NCBI GenBank assembly: GCA_020632875.1 | Contig: JACKET010000020.1 | Span: forward strand, 1 to 64,000 | DNA from: Alphaproteobacteria bacterium | GTDB lineage: Bacteria > Myxococcota_A > UBA796 > GCA-2862545 | Reading direction: 5' to 3' | DNA length: 64,000 nt | In this document: positions 62,562-64,000 of the stretch, in pieces | How positions within the stretch are numbered: the stretch's first letter is position 1 | Layout of the letters: every line of letters starts with the position of its first letter | Notes under the pieces: model-generated | Told to the model about the DNA's origin: nothing | The model's input: only the letters and a program-made list of their open reading frames with translations | Database searches by the model: none | Made by a program: the position numbers and the translations under genes

Positions 62562-64000
62562 ATGGTGGTGCTCCCGCTCACGCTCCTGATCTCGGGCTGC
62601 TCGGACTATCCGCAGCGCGAGTGGTGGAATCAGCTCGAAGCCGATTCGCCCTGCTACCGGGTGAACGTGCTCGACGGGCTCGACGAGGCGCAGACCACCG
62701 AGGTCCACGACCTGTTCGCGTGCCTCGACATGCACGGCCACCTCGAGCCGCTGCGTCCGCTCGATCGCGCGATGGAGCTGCCCACCCGCGGCCGCCTCGT
62801 CGGAGGCGAGGTGGCGGAGCTGGTGAACGGGCTGCCGGCCATCGACGTCGACCCATTCGCGCTCGGAGGCCTGGCGCTCGACCTGATCCAGCGCGACGAC
62901 GCGCCGGTCGACGACTTCATGGACGTGATGCTCGAGCTCGGCTGGGGTCAGAGCGCCGCTACTCTCCGCGCGGGCGCGAACCTCCGCGACCCGGCCCTGA
63001 TGCAGTCCGGCGTGCTCGTGCCGCTGCGCCCCCTGATCCCCGACCTCGCGCGCACGCTGCACGACGACAGCAACGGCACGCTGGCGTGGGTGGGCGACGT
63101 GCTCGCCGACCCCGAGACGAAGCGGTGGATCCGCACCTTCGACGGGTGGGTGACCACGGAAGACCCGCGTGTACGGCCCATCGTCGACGCCCTGCTGCGC
63201 GACACGGCCGCCGGCATCCTCGCGGCGCGGAGCCCCCAGAACGACACGTGGTCCGGGTCCACGGGGGATTCGATCCGCGACCTGGTCGACGCCCTTCTCC
63301 TGACGGGCGCGGCCGACGCGATCGCTCCGGAGGCCCAGGCGATCCTCGACGATCCCATCGTTCGTGCCGACCTCGAAGCGGCGCTGGTCCGGCTGCACCA
63401 ACAGGGCGACCTCCAGCTGCTCCTGCCCGAGCTGAAGTGGCTGTCGACCGTCTCGACCGACGGCACGCCGCTCCAGCCGGGCGAGATCAGCGCGCTGGCC
63501 GCGTTCCTCCGGCTGCTGTCGAATGCGAACGAGCCGATGACCTGCTCGATCGACCTGTGGATCACGAACGTGAACCTGTCGCTCGGGAACCTCGGGGTGA
63601 CGGTCCTCGAGTACATGGCCGACATGAACCCCGACACGGTGCAGACCAGCACGGGATTACTGGCTGACATCCTCGGGTTCGGCATCACGGAGTTCATCGT
63701 CGTCGAGGTCGCGGACTCGGGCATCTGCGACCCGCTCGACGTGCAGATGATCGACGACCTGCGCGCGGTCGAGGCGATGCAGGGCCCCGAGGCCCGCGAG
63801 GTGCTGGTGGTCCTCGTCGAGGTCCTGCGCGTGATGAAGTACGGGCAGCAGAACCGCATCCCCGCGATGGTCGACATGGCCGACGAGCTCCACACGCTGG
63901 GCCTCGTCGATCCGACCCAGGAGGTCGTGAAGGACCTCGCCAACGAGCCCATCGCGCAGCGCTTCGTGGGCCTGGTCCCGGTGCTCGCGAGCCCGGAGTC
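62562..64000 (+). CDS. Lipoprotein, 3' end beyond the window
   Basis: Open from the ATG at 62562 to the window end (479 codons). Signal sequence MVVLPLTLLISGC with lipobox ISGC. The mature chain is helical and acidic (RTFDGWVTTEDPRVRPIVDA, LVDALLLTGAADAIAPEAQ), with further Cys in SPCYRV, FACLDM, MTCSID and SGICDP that may form disulphides. Helices repeat at about 35-40 residues. No family recognised. The start has only a weak GGTGG upstream. Confidence 0.8.
   Translation, partial: MVVLPLTLLISGCSDYPQREWWNQLEADSPCYRVNVLDGLDEAQTTEVHDLFACLDMHGHLEPLRPLDRAMELPTRGRLVGGEVAELVNGLPAIDVDPFALGGLALDLIQRDDAPVDDFMDVMLELGWGQSAATLRAGANLRDPALMQSGVLVPLRPLIPDLARTLHDDSNGTLAWVGDVLADPETKRWIRTFDGWVTTEDPRVRPIVDALLRDTAAGILAARSPQNDTWSGSTGDSIRDLVDALLLTGAADAIAPEAQAILDDPIVRADLEAALVRLHQQGDLQLLLPELKWLSTVSTDGTPLQPGEISALAAFLRLLSNANEPMTCSIDLWITNVNLSLGNLGVTVLEYMADMNPDTVQTSTGLLADILGFGITEFIVVEVADSGICDPLDVQMIDDLRAVEAMQGPEAREVLVVLVEVLRVMKYGQQNRIPAMVDMADELHTLGLVDPTQEVVKDLANEPIAQRFVGLVPVLASPE

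Noticed and set aside
62102..63667. A 521-codon open frame through the inverted-repeat element into the last lipoprotein gene
   Set aside because: Its second half is out of frame with the lipoprotein gene, which has a signal sequence and normal composition. The first half is repeat-derived (FCVICV, LRHLRDA).

Overview
This is a gene-dense, very GC-rich bacterial chromosome segment of core and envelope genes. I see no phage, integrase, transposase or plasmid genes. Several traits point to Myxococcota or a close relative (former Deltaproteobacteria): tolQRA-tolB, tamA-tamB, a Ser/Thr kinase fused to a formylglycine-enzyme-like domain, an outer-membrane barrel of a type I know from myxobacteria, Asp/Thr-repeat lipoproteins, frequent GTG starts and 1-4 bp stop/start overlaps. 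The assignment is inference from gene content only.

Layout. 1-1787 (+): end of a propeller-like protein and a lipoprotein. 1794-9302 (-): malic enzyme, RNase P RNA, a coiled-coil zinc-ribbon protein, a CAU tRNA, rpoD and dnaG. 9351-12950: a small membrane protein, an exported protein, two heptamer repeat arrays, murA, a long hairpin and a TrmJ-like methyltransferase. 12998-16856: an Hsp70 with an unusual C-terminus, an unknown coiled-coil protein and a frameshifted FHA/winged-helix gene followed by hexamer repeats. 16844-37461 (-): a run of twelve co-directional genes, two CorC-type proteins, thiL, an LpoA-like binding protein, dnaJ, hemW, an M16 peptidase, a helical-repeat protein, an OM barrel, a von Willebrand lipoprotein, and tamA and tamB. 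37597-38627 (+): tRNA-Gly, a terminator and a Ppx/GppA phosphatase. 38631-45388 (-): response regulator, histidine kinase, tolB, tolA, tolR, tolQ and FAN1. 45547-48379 (+): Asp/Thr-repeat lipoprotein, CsgG-like protein and a Dabb protein. 48383-55536 (-): M28 membrane peptidase, EcsC-like protein, kinase-FGE fusion, glgA and mreB. 55930-64000: PpiD-like chaperone, two inverted-repeat elements, a hydrolase and small HTH gene that share a palindromic site, RNase D, purine nucleoside phosphorylase, RidA and a truncated lipoprotein gene.

The common theme is the cell envelope: Tol energises outer-membrane constriction, TamA/TamB serves OM protein or lipid transport, PpiD/M16/LpoA-like proteins act in the periplasm or on secreted proteins, and MurA/MreB serve the wall. 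Five of the six convergent gene pairs are separated by only 3-6 bp. The exception is the frameshifted FHA gene, which is followed by 313 bp of simple repeats.

The less ordinary points are: (i) three near-identical TTGACNNGTCAA palindromes around a hydrolase that lacks its nucleophilic serine and in front of a small HTH gene; (ii) two non-coding elements with long inverted termini built from a GATGACGCAGA motif; (iii) a Tol operon whose Pal position is taken by a two-component pair; (iv) a TamA-like Omp85 with about seven POTRA-like repeats; (v) an Hsp70 whose lid is replaced by a disordered linker and an amphipathic tail. I did not find a defence island or a clearly new multigene system.
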